From positions 1 to 61,649 of the forward strand of contig JAGBUS010000086.1 in the NCBI GenBank assembly GCA_017630735.1: a stretch of DNA of 61,649 bases, in the 5' to 3' direction. Under the pieces are notes generated by a model. That model was not told where the DNA came from. It ran no database searches and was given only the letters and a program-made list of their open reading frames with translations. Each line of letters opens with the position of its first letter. Position 1 is the first letter of the stretch. The DNA is from Alistipes sp. (GTDB lineage Bacteria; Bacteroidota; Bacteroidia; Bacteroidales; Rikenellaceae). This document shows, piece after piece, positions 42,506 through 52,234 of this stretch. Made by a program: the position numbers and the translations under genes.

Positions 42506-42925
42506 TTACTTTTGTCCTGCATAAACGAGGGCATCGAGCTTCATCTGGGCAACCATTGCTCTAAGTCCATTGCTTCGCGTAGGTGATAGGTTCTCGCCAA
42601 GACCTATGGCGTCGATAAAGTATAGGTCGATATGCGCCAACTCCTCAGGGCAGCGATTATTCATAACTCTGATAAGTAGTGCGATGATGCCTTTTGTGAT
42701 TATAGCATCACTATCGGCAGTGTACACCACCTTGCCATCCTTAAGCTCGGAAGCTACCCACACTCTGGACTGACAACCCTCGATAAGGTATTTGTCGTTG
42801 CGCTTCGATGGGTCGATCATTGGAAGTGACTCACTTAAGCTTATGAGGTAGTCGTACTTATCAAGCCAGTCATCGAACATCGAGAACTCCTCAATGATAG
42901 CATCTTGTATTTTGTCGTTATTCAT
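42506..42925 (-). CDS. sufE: Sulfur acceptor protein SufE
   Basis: The 139-residue protein is SufE, which takes persulfide sulfur from the cysteine desulfurase SufS and passes it to the SufBCD scaffold. It contains FDDWLDKYDYLISLSESLP, the sulfur-accepting cysteine in YLIEGCQSRVWV (Cys51) and GLRAMVAQMKLDALVY at the C-terminus. The desulfurase and scaffold genes are not in this window. It starts nine bases after the PafA-like gene. Confidence 0.93.
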   Translation of the reverse strand: MNNDKIQDAIIEEFSMFDDWLDKYDYLISLSESLPMIDPSKRNDKYLIEGCQSRVWVASELKDGKVVYTADSDAIITKGIIALLIRVMNNRCPEELAHIDLYFIDAIGLGENLSPTRSNGLRAMVAQMKLDALVYAGQK

Positions 42926-42934
42926 ATATTATCA

Positions 42935-44557
42935 CTATTTTATTGTTATACACTCTGAAAGTGGGCTTGCTGTAGATGCCCATGGTTGGTCTATACCGAG
43001 GAGTGTTGTAAGCGTTGGTGCTACCTCGGTCATATTTACATCACGACCAAAAGTTCCTGACTTGAGTATGCCATAGATAATGAGTGGAACTCTACGGTCG
43101 TAGTTATATCCCGCATCAGATGATGAGCGGATTGAGTTGTCTTCAATAATCCAGCCGGGCATGAAGTCTATAATAACATCGCCTGAGCGTGTAGCAAAGT
43201 AGCTCTGCTGCATAAGTCTGCTACGACCCTCTGCAAAGGATGTATTACGCAATGATGATGCCGATATAGCTGATGATATACCACGTAGCTGCAGCATAAA
43301 TGTTGCTATCTCCTCGCGTATAGTATCAATCGATAGTTGCTTGTTGTTAAGTAGCTGGTGGTTAAGGTATAGCGCATTATTGGCAAAGCCAAGAACGTAG
43401 CTATCCGAACCATAACGCGCACCTAAGAAGGCATTTACAATAACCTCCATTTGGCGGATATTAAATCGCTCACGCTCTCTACCGCCTATTGGGTTGTAGG
43501 ATGGCGATGTGCCATGGTCTGAGGTGACAACCACTGCCACTTTAAGTGGGTTATCAACCAATGAGTATACAAATGTCAGAAACTCACCAAGATCCTTGTC
43601 AAGACGATAGAGCATATCCTCATACTCCATAGACTCTGGACCGTATGTCGATGCTATGTAACGTGAGGTGTCAAGGCAGATGTTCAACACGTCTGGTGCA
43701 ATATCTTCGCCGAGCTTCTCCTTTGTTATAAGTGTCGATGCAAACTTAAGAAGCATGGTGTTGCCTGCAGGGGTATAGCGCATCTGTCCAATTGCCGACT
43801 TTGAATTGTTGAGGTTGATATTACTAAGTAGATTAGTGCTCTTATTCTTGATATCCTCTATTACGGCAACTTCGCTATTGTGGTATAGCGATGCAAGATG
43901 TAGCGGTGTCCATCGCTTGAGAGTATATTGGGCGTTGCAATTTTTGCTGTTATACTCCTTCACCCATGCAGGAATATCTTTGCTATATGCCGATGATGTT
44001 GTCCAGTGGGTTTTGTTGTTCTCAACCCAATATGGAGTTCCACTCTGTCCTGAAAGAATGATTGCTGATAGAGGGTCGAGGGCAACTGTAAATGACTTGC
44101 TTTGGCTGTTTGATGCTACAACCATATCGCTAAGTGTCGGACAGTTGAGTCGGTATGGTGAGTAGCTACCTGTTCCTGTGCTGAATGGCACTGGCTGCAC
44201 CTTTTTATCCTCAATGAGTGATACGCTTGAAGAGTCGATATAGCTCCACCACTGTTCGCCTATGGCACCATGTACTGAAGGCTGTGCGCCTGTTGCGAAT
44301 GTTGCCAATCCTGCGGCGGTCGACGTTAGGGCATAGTCATAATAGGCGTTAGTGTAAGTAACACCGCCTGTCATAAGACGCTTAAATCCTTGTTGCTGGA
44401 AATTATCCTCATAGCGTACCAAGTCATTACTACGCATCGAGCCCACAACGATGTTGATTATCAATTGAGGCTTTTGTGCGTATGACGCAGTAAGTGACGC
44501 AACAATTATAGTAAGTGTCAGTAATACCTTTTTTGTGAAATTTCCAGTCATAACCAT
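42935..44557 (-). CDS. PafA-like alkaline phosphatase superfamily protein, probable pseudoenzyme
   Basis: The 540-residue protein has a signal peptide (cleavage after ~residue 27) and the fold pattern of PafA-type alkaline phosphatases: QGFKRLMTGGVTYTNAYYDY, TGAQPSVHGAIG, VVVTSDHGTSP and YNYDRRVPLIIYG. Aligned by eye with PafA, the nucleophile Thr (Thr80) and the Asp-His pair of TSDHG (347-348) remain, but other metal ligands are changed: Asp to Gly39 in IVVGSMR, Asp and His to Arg299 and Ser303, and His to Arg489. The Lys/Arg and Asn that bind phosphate are also changed (Asp161, Leu163, Glu101). It is therefore likely periplasmic and non-catalytic, perhaps a binding protein. An alternative start is the ATG at 44551. 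Confidence 0.82.
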   Translation of the reverse strand: MVMTGNFTKKVLLTLTIIVASLTASYAQKPQLIINIVVGSMRSNDLVRYEDNFQQQGFKRLMTGGVTYTNAYYDYALTSTAAGLATFATGAQPSVHGAIGEQWWSYIDSSSVSLIEDKKVQPVPFSTGTGSYSPYRLNCPTLSDMVVASNSQSKSFTVALDPLSAIILSGQSGTPYWVENNKTHWTTSSAYSKDIPAWVKEYNSKNCNAQYTLKRWTPLHLASLYHNSEVAVIEDIKNKSTNLLSNINLNNSKSAIGQMRYTPAGNTMLLKFASTLITKEKLGEDIAPDVLNICLDTSRYIASTYGPESMEYEDMLYRLDKDLGEFLTFVYSLVDNPLKVAVVVTSDHGTSPSYNPIGGRERERFNIRQMEVIVNAFLGARYGSDSYVLGFANNALYLNHQLLNNKQLSIDTIREEIATFMLQLRGISSAISASSLRNTSFAEGRSRLMQQSYFATRSGDVIIDFMPGWIIEDNSIRSSSDAGYNYDRRVPLIIYGILKSGTFGRDVNMTEVAPTLTTLLGIDQPWASTASPLSECITIK

Positions 44558-44573
44558 AAATTAATCTGCAAAT

Positions 44574-45542
44574 TTACAAATTTATTTGTAACATCTGCTC
44601 CATTATGGTCTTTTCTTCGGATAAATCTACATCTTTTAGCTCCGATATCGCTTTTAGCTGTGCTTCGCAGAACTTACGATATGCCTCGCTATAGGGATTA
44701 TTCGGACGATGGTTTACAGCACGCACGATACTCTCAACCTTACTCATCAGCTCTTTGCTCTTATGTGATAGTGCTGCCTCACAGAACTTCTCGACTATAT
44801 ATTCCACCGCTTGGCGTGATGGATGTACGAGGTCCTCGCCATAGAAGCGGTAGTCGCGCAAATCATCAATAAGAATTTCAAACGATGGGAAGTATGAAGC
44901 ACGGTCATTGTACTTGCGGCATGCCTTATCAATAGCAACGCGAAGTATCGCCTTTGATAGAGAATTATCCTCCAATCCTTCGCTTACGTGGCGAACAGGG
45001 CTAACGGTGAATAGTACACGTCCAGGTGTATATGAGATAATCTCCTCGATATAATGTTCGCACTCCTCTATGGTAAGTAGCTCGCGAATAAATAGTTGGT
45101 GTGGTTGTTTATGACAATTAGCCACCACCTCGCCACTATCTTTTAATCGGTATACCCATGCCGTGCCAAGTGTTACAATCGTAAGATCCGCACTTTGCAA
45201 TGCTCTCTTGCCTCGGCTTAGTGCTTCACTCATTGCCTCTATTGTCTTATTAGGGGTATTTCCTGAAACTGAAGAGTGAAAATTATGGTGAACATATCTG
45301 CCATCTAGCTCCATTAGCTCCGTTACATTCGGAACGCTCAATTCCGACATCATACGCATAGCGTGTGCTATTGATGCAGGATTGAAGAGTATGCCTGTAG
45401 GAGATATCGTTACTTGAAACTTACGCTTCCTAAGCTCCTCGCCTATGTTTGTTGCGAAGCACGAGCCGAGACACATAATTCTATGGCTATACTCAAGTGG
45501 TGCGCTCCACTTTTTAACCTCTATTTCGGTGCGAAATTTCAT
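44574..45542 (-). CDS. GSCFA domain protein
   Basis: Starting from the ATG at 45542 (MKFRTEIEVKKW), the 322-residue protein carries the defining GSCFA motif (RIMCLGSCFATNIGEELRKR). It also shows ISPTGILFNPASIAHAMRMM, LTIVTLGTAWVY, LFTVSPVRHVSEG and YRFYGEDLVHPSRQAVEYI. GSCFA proteins are related to SGNH hydrolases, and the Ser and late Asp-x-x-His (DLVH) fit such a catalytic set. The gene begins one base after the end of an acyltransferase gene. Membrane acyltransferase-3 proteins often work with SGNH-type partners in acetylating surface glycans, so a joint role is plausible (inference). Confidence 0.88.
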   Translation of the reverse strand: MKFRTEIEVKKWSAPLEYSHRIMCLGSCFATNIGEELRKRKFQVTISPTGILFNPASIAHAMRMMSELSVPNVTELMELDGRYVHHNFHSSVSGNTPNKTIEAMSEALSRGKRALQSADLTIVTLGTAWVYRLKDSGEVVANCHKQPHQLFIRELLTIEECEHYIEEIISYTPGRVLFTVSPVRHVSEGLEDNSLSKAILRVAIDKACRKYNDRASYFPSFEILIDDLRDYRFYGEDLVHPSRQAVEYIVEKFCEAALSHKSKELMSKVESIVRAVNHRPNNPYSEAYRKFCEAQLKAISELKDVDLSEEKTIMEQMLQINL

Positions 45543-45543
45543 A

Positions 45544-46662
45544 CTATCCAATTAAATATTTGCTCTTTGGGAGAAGTGAAATAACTTTTACAAAAACAGC
45601 TGATATTAAGAGAGTTAATGTTGCCGAAAGTATTATTGTATAAGGCGTAATCAACCCCCATGAAGAGACTATGTCGAAAACAGCTACAAGAACAAATATA
45701 TGTATTAAATATATGCCATAGCTAAGTTTTGATAGTCGCTCGAAAAGAGGGTAGATACGACAAGGCTTCGCAATGAGTTTGAAGAGGAGGAATACGGCAA
45801 TTGCAGTTAGCGCAACGCCCGTAGTTGCGAAGCACCAACTGCGCTCCCATGCAATGGCTAAATCGATAGTTCCGCTGATAGGGTAGGTCTCTCCAAGTTG
45901 TGCGTAGAAGGGTAGTGCTACAATGAGATATCCCACCACAAACATAGGAATTGCGACTAATAATGTATGCTTCACATTCCAATTCACATATTTGCGAATA
46001 TAGTGGGCTACAACGATATAGCCTATAAAGCCACTTGTGTAGTATAACATTCCAAACTCGTTCCAGCTTGCCTCTCCCCATACCTCAGCTGTGCCCGTAG
46101 CAGATGCTGCTTCGCGGATGAAGGGTATGGCTGTTGAGATTAGCCATGCACCAATAAATAGTTGCTCGCCACGTTTAGAGACGCGCTCAAGCCATGGGGA
46201 TATTATCGGCATAATGATATATATGCCGAGAAGCATATATACAAACCATAGGTGTCCTGAGTGTGGCATAAGGTTAAAGACTAAGCGAGACAGATTGCCC
46301 TTAATATCCACTTCGCCTCCTGAGCCCCACATAGGTACTATGGCATAGAGCAATGACCATAGGATAAATGGTATAGCAACGCGACCAAATCTACGTTTTA
46401 GGAATGTTATGCCATCGCATCTTACGGGAACAAGCAGATAGCTCGATGTCATCACAAAGAGAGGTACTGCACAACGTAGCGCAGAGTCGAGAAATGTCAC
46501 CCAGCGAGCATCGCTGAGCGAGGCAATATACGATCCATCTCCTCCGAGATAAAAGGGCTCGATGCTATGTACGAGGATAACCATGAAGCAGGCAACGACA
46601 CGTAGGTAATCAAGAAAGACTATACGTTGGTTGTCTGCGGAGGATAATTGAGAATTGTTCAT
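45544..46662 (-). CDS. Acyltransferase family 3 membrane protein
   Basis: Starting from the ATG at 46662 (MNNSQLSSADNQRIVFLDYL), the 372-residue protein has about ten membrane helices. The N-terminal RIVFLDYLRVVACFMVILVH contains the Arg and His typical of acyltransferase-3 enzymes, followed by SSYLLVPV, HLWFVYMLLGIYIIMPIISP and SKLSYGIYLIHIFVL. These enzymes transfer acetyl or similar groups to carbohydrates or lipids at the cytoplasmic membrane. A longer reading frame starts at 46719 but would precede the predicted transcription start. Followed at once by the GSCFA gene. Confidence 0.9.
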   Translation of the reverse strand: MNNSQLSSADNQRIVFLDYLRVVACFMVILVHSIEPFYLGGDGSYIASLSDARWVTFLDSALRCAVPLFVMTSSYLLVPVRCDGITFLKRRFGRVAIPFILWSLLYAIVPMWGSGGEVDIKGNLSRLVFNLMPHSGHLWFVYMLLGIYIIMPIISPWLERVSKRGEQLFIGAWLISTAIPFIREAASATGTAEVWGEASWNEFGMLYYTSGFIGYIVVAHYIRKYVNWNVKHTLLVAIPMFVVGYLIVALPFYAQLGETYPISGTIDLAIAWERSWCFATTGVALTAIAVFLLFKLIAKPCRIYPLFERLSKLSYGIYLIHIFVLVAVFDIVSSWGLITPYTIILSATLTLLISAVFVKVISLLPKSKYLIG

Positions 46663-46678
46663 CGCATTAAATTTTACA

Positions 46679-46715
46679 CAAAGATAGCCAATTCGTAGAA
46701 ATTTTCCTATCTTTG
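46679..46715. promoter_or_regulatory. Divergent -7 elements for the acyltransferase and luxS operons
   Basis: TATCTTTG occurs on the minus strand at 46686-46679 and on the plus strand at 46708-46715, both fitting TAnnTTTG. They lie 17 and 15 bases from the respective ATGs at 46662 and 46730. Clear -33 elements are not seen. Confidence 0.5.
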
Positions 46716-46729
46716 CCATATATTAATTA

Positions 46730-47251
46730 ATGAAAGCTATGGAGAAGAATATTGTTTCATCATTCGATGTTGACCATCGTACTCTCGACGCAGGCTTGTA
46801 CCTTCGTTCAGTATATACTATTAATGATGCCTACCAGGTACGTTCATGGGATTTGCGCTTCCGTGCTCCAATGGCACACGCACCACTCGGCTCAGGTGAG
46901 GTACATACCATAGAGCACCTTATGGCTTACTATCTACGTCTCGACGAGAAGATAGGCTCATCTATCGTCTCTTTCTGCCCTATGGGTTGTAAAACAGGCT
47001 TCTACCTCTCAACTATGCAGAATGTAGAGGCTGAGGATGTTCGTATGGCTTTGGCAGGCGTGTATAAGAAGGTATTCCCTCTTAAGTCAGCAGCCGATGT
47101 TGTAGGACTCAACGAGATTCAGTGTGGTAACCCAGGTTTGTATGCTATCGACTCTACAAATGCAGCTATGGCGGAGTATATGCGTACACTCTTCACTGCT
47201 GAGGAGGCATCAGAGTTGGGTATCGCTAATGTGTATGAAAAGTGGTGGTAA
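46730..47251 (+). CDS. luxS: S-ribosylhomocysteine lyase
   Basis: The 173-residue protein is LuxS, which splits S-ribosylhomocysteine into homocysteine and the autoinducer-2 precursor DPD. It shows SSFDVDHRTLDAGLYLRSVY, zinc ligands in EVHTIEHL (His59, His63) and NEIQCGNPG (Cys132), and the catalytic cysteine in CPMGCKTGFYL (Cys87). Length is normal. An alternative start is the ATG at 46739 (MEKNIVSSF). The nucleosidase that makes its substrate is encoded one base downstream, so the two form an activated-methyl-cycle operon. Confidence 0.95.
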   Translation: MKAMEKNIVSSFDVDHRTLDAGLYLRSVYTINDAYQVRSWDLRFRAPMAHAPLGSGEVHTIEHLMAYYLRLDEKIGSSIVSFCPMGCKTGFYLSTMQNVEAEDVRMALAGVYKKVFPLKSAADVVGLNEIQCGNPGLYAIDSTNAAMAEYMRTLFTAEEASELGIANVYEKWW

Positions 47252-47252
47252 T

Positions 47253-47843
47253 ATGAAGATTTTGATCTGCGCGCCCACTTCGCGCGAATATCGCGCTATG
47301 CGCTATGCGTTGGATAACGCCTCAGGGTTGAAACATAACTACGACCTTGTTGAGGTGGGTATCGGTAAGGCTCTCTCTTCGGCAGGTGTTGCGCGAGCAC
47401 TAACTCTTGCTACCGAGCAGTATGATATGTTGGCTGTAGTAGGATTTGCTGCGTCGGCACTTGGACGTAAGCAGGGCGATATCGTAATGCCTTGTCGTGC
47501 TATTCACCACGATGCTATAATCCCTGAGAATTTCTGCCCAGAGATTACCGATCCTCGTATGTTGCGTGGTACCGATCCTGAGACAGTCTTTACAGGTGAC
47601 TCATTTGTAAATGCCGATATTATTCGTGAGGTGAAGTCTCGCTTTGGTGTAGAGTGTGGACTCTTTGATATGGAGATTGCTGCTATATGCCAGGTGGCTG
47701 AGCTATATAACAACATTCCTGTTGTTGTTGCTAAGTACGTTTCGGATGTTCCAGAGGAGGGACACTCCGAGCAGTCTTACGAGGAGTTTGCAAATGCTCA
47801 CTCAGACTTTACGCCACTGCTTAATAGGCTTGAGGCTTTGTAA
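47253..47843 (+). CDS. S-adenosylhomocysteine/5'-methylthioadenosine nucleosidase-like protein
   Basis: Starting from the ATG at 47253 (MKILICAPTSREYRAMRYAL), the 196-residue protein belongs to the purine-nucleoside phosphorylase/uridine phosphorylase superfamily. It shows VEVGIGKALSSAGVARALTL, LAVVGFAASALGRKQGDIVM, ECGLFDMEIAAICQVAELYN (the ribose-binding Met-Glu) and VVVAKYVSDVPEEGHSEQSY (the conserved Asp). Directly after luxS, it most likely releases adenine from S-adenosylhomocysteine to give S-ribosylhomocysteine. It is shorter than typical MtnN (about 230 residues). Confidence 0.82.
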   Translation: MKILICAPTSREYRAMRYALDNASGLKHNYDLVEVGIGKALSSAGVARALTLATEQYDMLAVVGFAASALGRKQGDIVMPCRAIHHDAIIPENFCPEITDPRMLRGTDPETVFTGDSFVNADIIREVKSRFGVECGLFDMEIAAICQVAELYNNIPVVVAKYVSDVPEEGHSEQSYEEFANAHSDFTPLLNRLEAL

Positions 47844-47863
47844 TTTTTAATCCTATATATAAT

Positions 47864-47898
47864 AAAATGTCCCAACCTTCTGGTTGGGACATTTTGTT
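47864..47898. terminator. Bidirectional terminator between the nucleosidase and TPR genes
   Basis: A perfect 14-bp stem, AAAATGTCCCAACC (47864-47877) and GGTTGGGACATTTT (47882-47895), with a TTCT loop lies between two convergent genes. Confidence 0.9.
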
Positions 47899-47913
47899 TG
47901 TAGTAGTTGAGAA

Positions 47914-49275
47914 CTACTGGTTCTGGAGGTACAACTCGTGATACTTGTTGTACTTATCCATCATACCCTCCATATCGCGGAGACGGAAGCAAAGCTTATT
48001 GAGGAAGTCAACAGCACCTGCGTCTGCTGGGTTAATCTCGTGAGCCTTCTCCAACCATGGAATAGCCTCAGCATATACCAAGTTAATCTTTGCGTTCTCA
48101 GCCTCGTATGCCTCGTAAGAGATGCCAGAGTTGCTGTTGAGAGCCTCAAGAAGCGCATTAGCCTTCTCTACGATGAAGTAGCCTGTGTAGAAGTTAGGCT
48201 CGAACTCGTTAGGACGCAACTCAACACACTTCTTGAATGATGCTACGCACTCGTCGTAGTTCTTCAATGCGTTGAATACACGACCGCGACCAAACCACAA
48301 ATCGTAGTTTGTTGGATCCTCCTTAAGTGACTTCTCAACAAGTGTGATAAGCTCTGCTGGATCACCTACACCCTCCTCAGCAGTGTAGAACTGCATAAGA
48401 CCATCGAGGATAGTGTTGTTCTTAGGGAAGAGCTTGATACCGTTGAGAAGAGTCTCCTTAGCCTTTACAAGGTAGAACTCACGATCTGCTTCCTTCTGAC
48501 CATAGTAGCAGTGGAAGAGGTAGTAGTAGATGTTACCAGCCTCGTCAGCATAGCCTGTAGCCAAAGCCTTTGTGAAGATCTCCTCAGCTGCCTTGTATGC
48601 TGCCAATGCAGCGTCACCAGTAAGTGATGTTGCATAGATAGTCATAAGCATACCTGCGTTGTAGAGGTTGTTGCCATCAGCCTTTGTAGATGGAACGATG
48701 CTCTGTGCGTCGTATGCCAATGCGAAGCACTTTGCAGCCTCCTCAGTGCGACCTACAGTGTTGAGAGCGTCGCCCTGCATTGACAAAGCATTTGCAAGTG
48801 TCATAGCGATAGGGGCAATCTTAGACTCAGACTTTGCGTCAAGCTCATAAGCCTTAGCCAAAGATGCGATAGCTGTCTCAGCAAGGTTCTCCTTGATAGA
48901 CTTCTTCTGGTTCCAACCCTCAATCATATATGTTGCAGGATCAACGTATACGTCTACATACTCATAGTTGAGAACAACCATTGGGGCACCCATAAGCTGA
49001 CCCTCAACCATACCCTCAGGCTGACCTACGTTCATCTGAAGCACCTGTACAGGAACACCACGACCAAGCTCCTTAGTAGGCAAGATATATGCATCAATAT
49101 ATGCCTTACCATGAGCAATCCATGTAGCAGCCTTAACATTCTTCTTTGCATCAGCGATAGCTACATCTACCTTCTCAAGTTTCTTAAGCTCATTTGCGGT
49201 ATTCACCTTCTGAGCATTTGCAGCTGGTACTGCGAACATCAACAATGCCGCTGCGATAAATAAAAACTTCTTCAT
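47914..49275 (-). CDS. Periplasmic tetratricopeptide-repeat protein
   Basis: The 453-residue protein has a signal peptide (MKKFLFIAAALLMFAVPAANA) and is largely helical. TPR-like pairs occur across it, for example SMQGDALNTVGRTEEAAKCF, ITLVEKSLKEDPTNYDLWFG, RGRVFNALKNYDECVASFKK and AIPWLEKAHEINPADAGAVD. Residues ~85-135 form a non-TPR insert (VLQMNVGQPEGMVEGQLMGA). TPR proteins scaffold protein complexes; no partner is apparent. It lies 29 bases after gyrA on the same strand and may be co-transcribed with it. Confidence 0.82.
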   Translation of the reverse strand: MKKFLFIAAALLMFAVPAANAQKVNTANELKKLEKVDVAIADAKKNVKAATWIAHGKAYIDAYILPTKELGRGVPVQVLQMNVGQPEGMVEGQLMGAPMVVLNYEYVDVYVDPATYMIEGWNQKKSIKENLAETAIASLAKAYELDAKSESKIAPIAMTLANALSMQGDALNTVGRTEEAAKCFALAYDAQSIVPSTKADGNNLYNAGMLMTIYATSLTGDAALAAYKAAEEIFTKALATGYADEAGNIYYYLFHCYYGQKEADREFYLVKAKETLLNGIKLFPKNNTILDGLMQFYTAEEGVGDPAELITLVEKSLKEDPTNYDLWFGRGRVFNALKNYDECVASFKKCVELRPNEFEPNFYTGYFIVEKANALLEALNSNSGISYEAYEAENAKINLVYAEAIPWLEKAHEINPADAGAVDFLNKLCFRLRDMEGMMDKYNKYHELYLQNQ

Positions 49276-49304
49276 AGTTTTAAAATCTGTTATTTGTTAA
49301 TAAT

Positions 49305-51863
49305 CTATTCGTTTGCGTTCTCAGAGGTCTCTACTGCTGGAGTATCAACAGATGCGCCCTCCTCATTATTTGCTACTATCTCCTCAATATCCTCCTCGTC
49401 AGTCTTAGGTACTGCAGTAACAGAGGCGATAGAGTCTCCCTCGCGGAGGTTGATGACACGTACACCCTGTGTAGCTCGACCTGCAACTCGTATCTGATCA
49501 GCCGACGTTCTAATTGTGAGACCTGAGCGGTTGATAATCATCAAGTCGTTATCGTCAGTAACAGCCTGGATAGAGATAAGCTTACCAGTCTTGTCTGTAA
49601 CGTTGATTGTCTTAACACCCTTACCACCACGGTTAGTGATACGGTACTCGTCAAGGTCTGTACGCTTACCATAACCATTCTCCGAGAGAACAAGAACATC
49701 CTGTTGTGACTCTGGCTCAATAGCAATCATGCCGATAACCTCGTCAGTATCCTCGATAGAGATTGCACGTACACCAGAACTTACACGACCCATAGGGCGT
49801 ACTGTAGACTCGTTGAAGCGGATTGCGCGACCCTCGCGTGCTGCAATCATAATCTCTGCATTACCACTTGTGAGCTTAACCTCCAACAACTGGTCCTCCT
49901 CTCTAATAACGATTGCCTTAACACCATTAGTACGTGGACGTGAATAATCCTCAAGGGTTGTCTTCTTGATGATACCACGCTTTGTACACATCACAAGGTA
50001 GTTGTTCTCTACGAAGTCCTTATCGTTTAGGTTCTTAACGTTGATATATGCACGTACCTTGTCGCCAGGCTCAATCTGGATGACATTCTGGATTGCACGA
50101 CCCTTCGATGTGCGTGTACCTTCAGGAATCTGGTAAACCTTCAACCAGTAGCAACGACCCATCTCAGTGAAGAACATCATCGTGTTGTGCATAGATGCTA
50201 CGTAGATATGCTCGATGAAGTCCTCGTCGCGTGTTGCACTACCCTTAGCACCTACGCCACCGCGGTTCTGAGTGCGGTACTCAGCAAGTGGGGTACGCTT
50301 GATATAGCCCATGTGCGAGATGGTGATAACCATATCGTCATCAGCATAGAAGTCCTCAGGATTGAACTCCTCAGAAGAGTAGATAATCTCTGAGCGTCGC
50401 TCATCGCCATACTTCTCCTTAATCTCCTGAAGCTCATCCTTGATAATCTGCATCTGCATATCGACATTAGCAAGTACAGCCTTGAGGTAGTCGATAGTCT
50501 TGATAAGCTCTGCCTGCTCCTGCTCCAAGGCCTCGCGCTGGAGACCTGTGAGCTGACGAAGGCGCATCTCCAAGATTGCTGCAGTCTGCACCTCAGAGAG
50601 TCCGAAACGCTCCTGAAGGCGTGTGCGAGCCTCTTGTGTGGTCTTCGATGAGCGGATGATATTTACTACCTCGTCGATGTTGTCCTGCGCGATAAGGAGT
50701 CCGTTTACGATATGTAGACGCTCCTCAGCCTTCTGAAGGTCGAAGCGTGAACGACGCAAAATAACATCGTGGCGATGCTCAACAAAGTGGTGGATAAGAT
50801 CCTTAAGGTTGAGAAGCTGTGGGCGACCATTCACAAGTGCGATGTTGTTCACAGCGAATGACGACTGTAGAGGCGTATTCTTGTAGAGCGTGTTGAGAAC
50901 TACGCTTGCCACAGCATCCTGCTTGAGGATGATTACAATACGCATACCCTGACGATCTGACTCATCGTTGATGTATGAGATACCCTCAATCTTCTTCTCG
51001 TTGATAAGATCTGCGATGCGCTTAATCATCTCAGCCTTATTAACCATATATGGAATCTCGGTGATTACGATGCACTCACGACCCGATGCAGTGTGCTCAA
51101 TCTCTGTCTTAGCACGCATAACAACACGACCACGACCTGTGAGCAATGCCTCCTTAACACCCTCATAGCCGTAGATGATACCGCCTGTAGGGAAGTCAGG
51201 ACCCTTAACATAGTGGAGAAGTTCCTCGCACTCACACTCAGGATTGTCGATATATGCGCAGCATGCATCTACTACCTCTGATAGGTTGTGTGGTGCCATG
51301 TTAGTAGCCATACCTACCGCAATACCGCTTGCACCATTTACAAGCAATAATGGAATCTTTGTAGGCAATACAGTTGGCTCCTTGAGGGTATCGTCGAAGT
51401 TGAGACCCCAGTCGATAGTCTCCTTCTCGATATCAGCCATCACCTCGTCGGTAATCTTCTGCATACGAGCCTCGGTGTAACGCATCGCCGCAGGTGAGTC
51501 ACCATCCATAGAACCGAAGTTACCCTGACCCTCAACCAAAGGGTAGCGCATTGACCACTCCTGTGCCATACGTACCATAGCCTCGTAAACAGAGCTATCG
51601 CCGTGTGGGTGGAACTTACCGAGAACATCACCGACGATACGCGCACTCTTACGTGTAGGTTTGTCGGATGTGAGGTTCAGCTCGGCTGCCATATCATACA
51701 AAATACGACGATGTACAGGCTTAAGACCATCACGCACATCGGGCAGTGCTCGCGACACGATTACCGACATCGAGTAGTCGATATATGCCGATTTCATCTG
51801 CTCTTCGAGGTTGACCTTGACAATACGCCCCGTCACCTCTGTGTTATTCAACTCTTCTGACAT
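49305..51863 (-). CDS. gyrA: DNA gyrase subunit A
   Basis: The 852-residue protein is the cleavage-ligation subunit of DNA gyrase, which adds negative supercoils. It begins with the usual [24 protein letters not shown] block; the catalytic tyrosine is in [10 protein letters not shown] (Tyr129). The quinolone-binding stretch reads [12 protein letters not shown], with Ser90 and Glu94 at the positions of E. coli Ser83 and Asp87. The C-terminal pinwheel has repeated blades and includes the GyrA-box-like TQGVRVI region (~810), then a short acidic tail. The usual E. coli-type length is 875. Its promoter is at 51941. Confidence 0.96.
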   Translation of the reverse strand: MSEELNNTEVTGRIVKVNLEEQMKSAYIDYSMSVIVSRALPDVRDGLKPVHRRILYDMAAELNLTSDKPTRKSARIVGDVLGKFHPHGDSSVYEAMVRMAQEWSMRYPLVEGQGNFGSMDGDSPAAMRYTEARMQKITDEVMADIEKETIDWGLNFDDTLKEPTVLPTKIPLLLVNGASGIAVGMATNMAPHNLSEVVDACCAYIDNPECECEELLHYVKGPDFPTGGIIYGYEGVKEALLTGRGRVVMRAKTEIEHTASGRECIVITEIPYMVNKAEMIKRIADLINEKKIEGISYINDESDRQGMRIVIILKQDAVASVVLNTLYKNTPLQSSFAVNNIALVNGRPQLLNLKDLIHHFVEHRHDVILRRSRFDLQKAEERLHIVNGLLIAQDNIDEVVNIIRSSKTTQEARTRLQERFGLSEVQTAAILEMRLRQLTGLQREALEQEQAELIKTIDYLKAVLANVDMQMQIIKDELQEIKEKYGDERRSEIIYSSEEFNPEDFYADDDMVITISHMGYIKRTPLAEYRTQNRGGVGAKGSATRDEDFIEHIYVASMHNTMMFFTEMGRCYWLKVYQIPEGTRTSKGRAIQNVIQIEPGDKVRAYINVKNLNDKDFVENNYLVMCTKRGIIKKTTLEDYSRPRTNGVKAIVIREEDQLLEVKLTSGNAEIMIAAREGRAIRFNESTVRPMGRVSSGVRAISIEDTDEVIGMIAIEPESQQDVLVLSENGYGKRTDLDEYRITNRGGKGVKTINVTDKTGKLISIQAVTDDNDLMIINRSGLTIRTSADQIRVAGRATQGVRVINLREGDSIASVTAVPKTDEEDIEEIVANNEEGASVDTPAVETSENANE

Positions 51864-51940
51864 ATTAGTTTATGTTATTCAATTTTTATTCTCTAAAGTG
51901 TTGTTATGCGAGTGTTATATATAGTATATATATAGACGTG

Positions 51941-51971
51941 CAAATTTACTTAAAAATTTCGGTTTTAACAA
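51941..51971 (-). promoter_or_regulatory. gyrA promoter
   Basis: On the minus strand TTG (51971-51969), 20 bases and TAAATTTG (51948-51941) match the Bacteroidota promoter. The leader of about 70 bases has an alternating TATATA run (51917-51933). Confidence 0.6.
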
Positions 51972-52234
51972 GCGTTAGACAAAAAAAGTGACCTCTCTAA
52001 ACTGATGCAATAGGAAATAATCGCCGTAAAGGCGGTTTTTAGGCGATTTAAGGATATCTAAGTTTTTGTCAAGGGGGGAGTAATTAGTAATTAGCAATGG
52101 TGTCGCCTCTGCGAGGCAATTTTAGAGAGTTTAAGGAGTTTAGTGTTTTGCCTTAGCCTCACTAAATTCACTAATCTCCTTAAATTCCCTACTACCCATA
52201 ACTACCCATAACTACCCATAATCCCCAAACAAAA
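51972..52234. repeat. Intergenic region with hairpins and a TACCCATAAC tandem repeat
   Basis: No gene is seen in this stretch between gyrA and the GH84 gene. It holds short hairpins (TCGCC...GGCGA near 52019-52044; GCCTCTGCGAGGC near 52112), an imperfect inverted pair around TTTAAGGAGTTTAGTG (52129) and CACTAA...CTCCTTAAA (52158-52183), and three tandem copies of TACCCATAAC (52191-52220). A similar ATAACTACC-type sequence forms the hairpin arms at 7020-7097. Confidence 0.6.

Noticed and set aside
46730..47251. luxS as evidence of quorum sensing
   Set aside because: The adjacent nucleosidase gene points to the activated methyl cycle; no AI-2 receptor is in the window.
52191..52220. TACCCATAAC tandem repeat as a CRISPR or replication-origin iteron
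   Set aside because: Only three short copies with no spacers, no dnaA or rep gene and no DnaA-box cluster; reported simply as an intergenic repeat.
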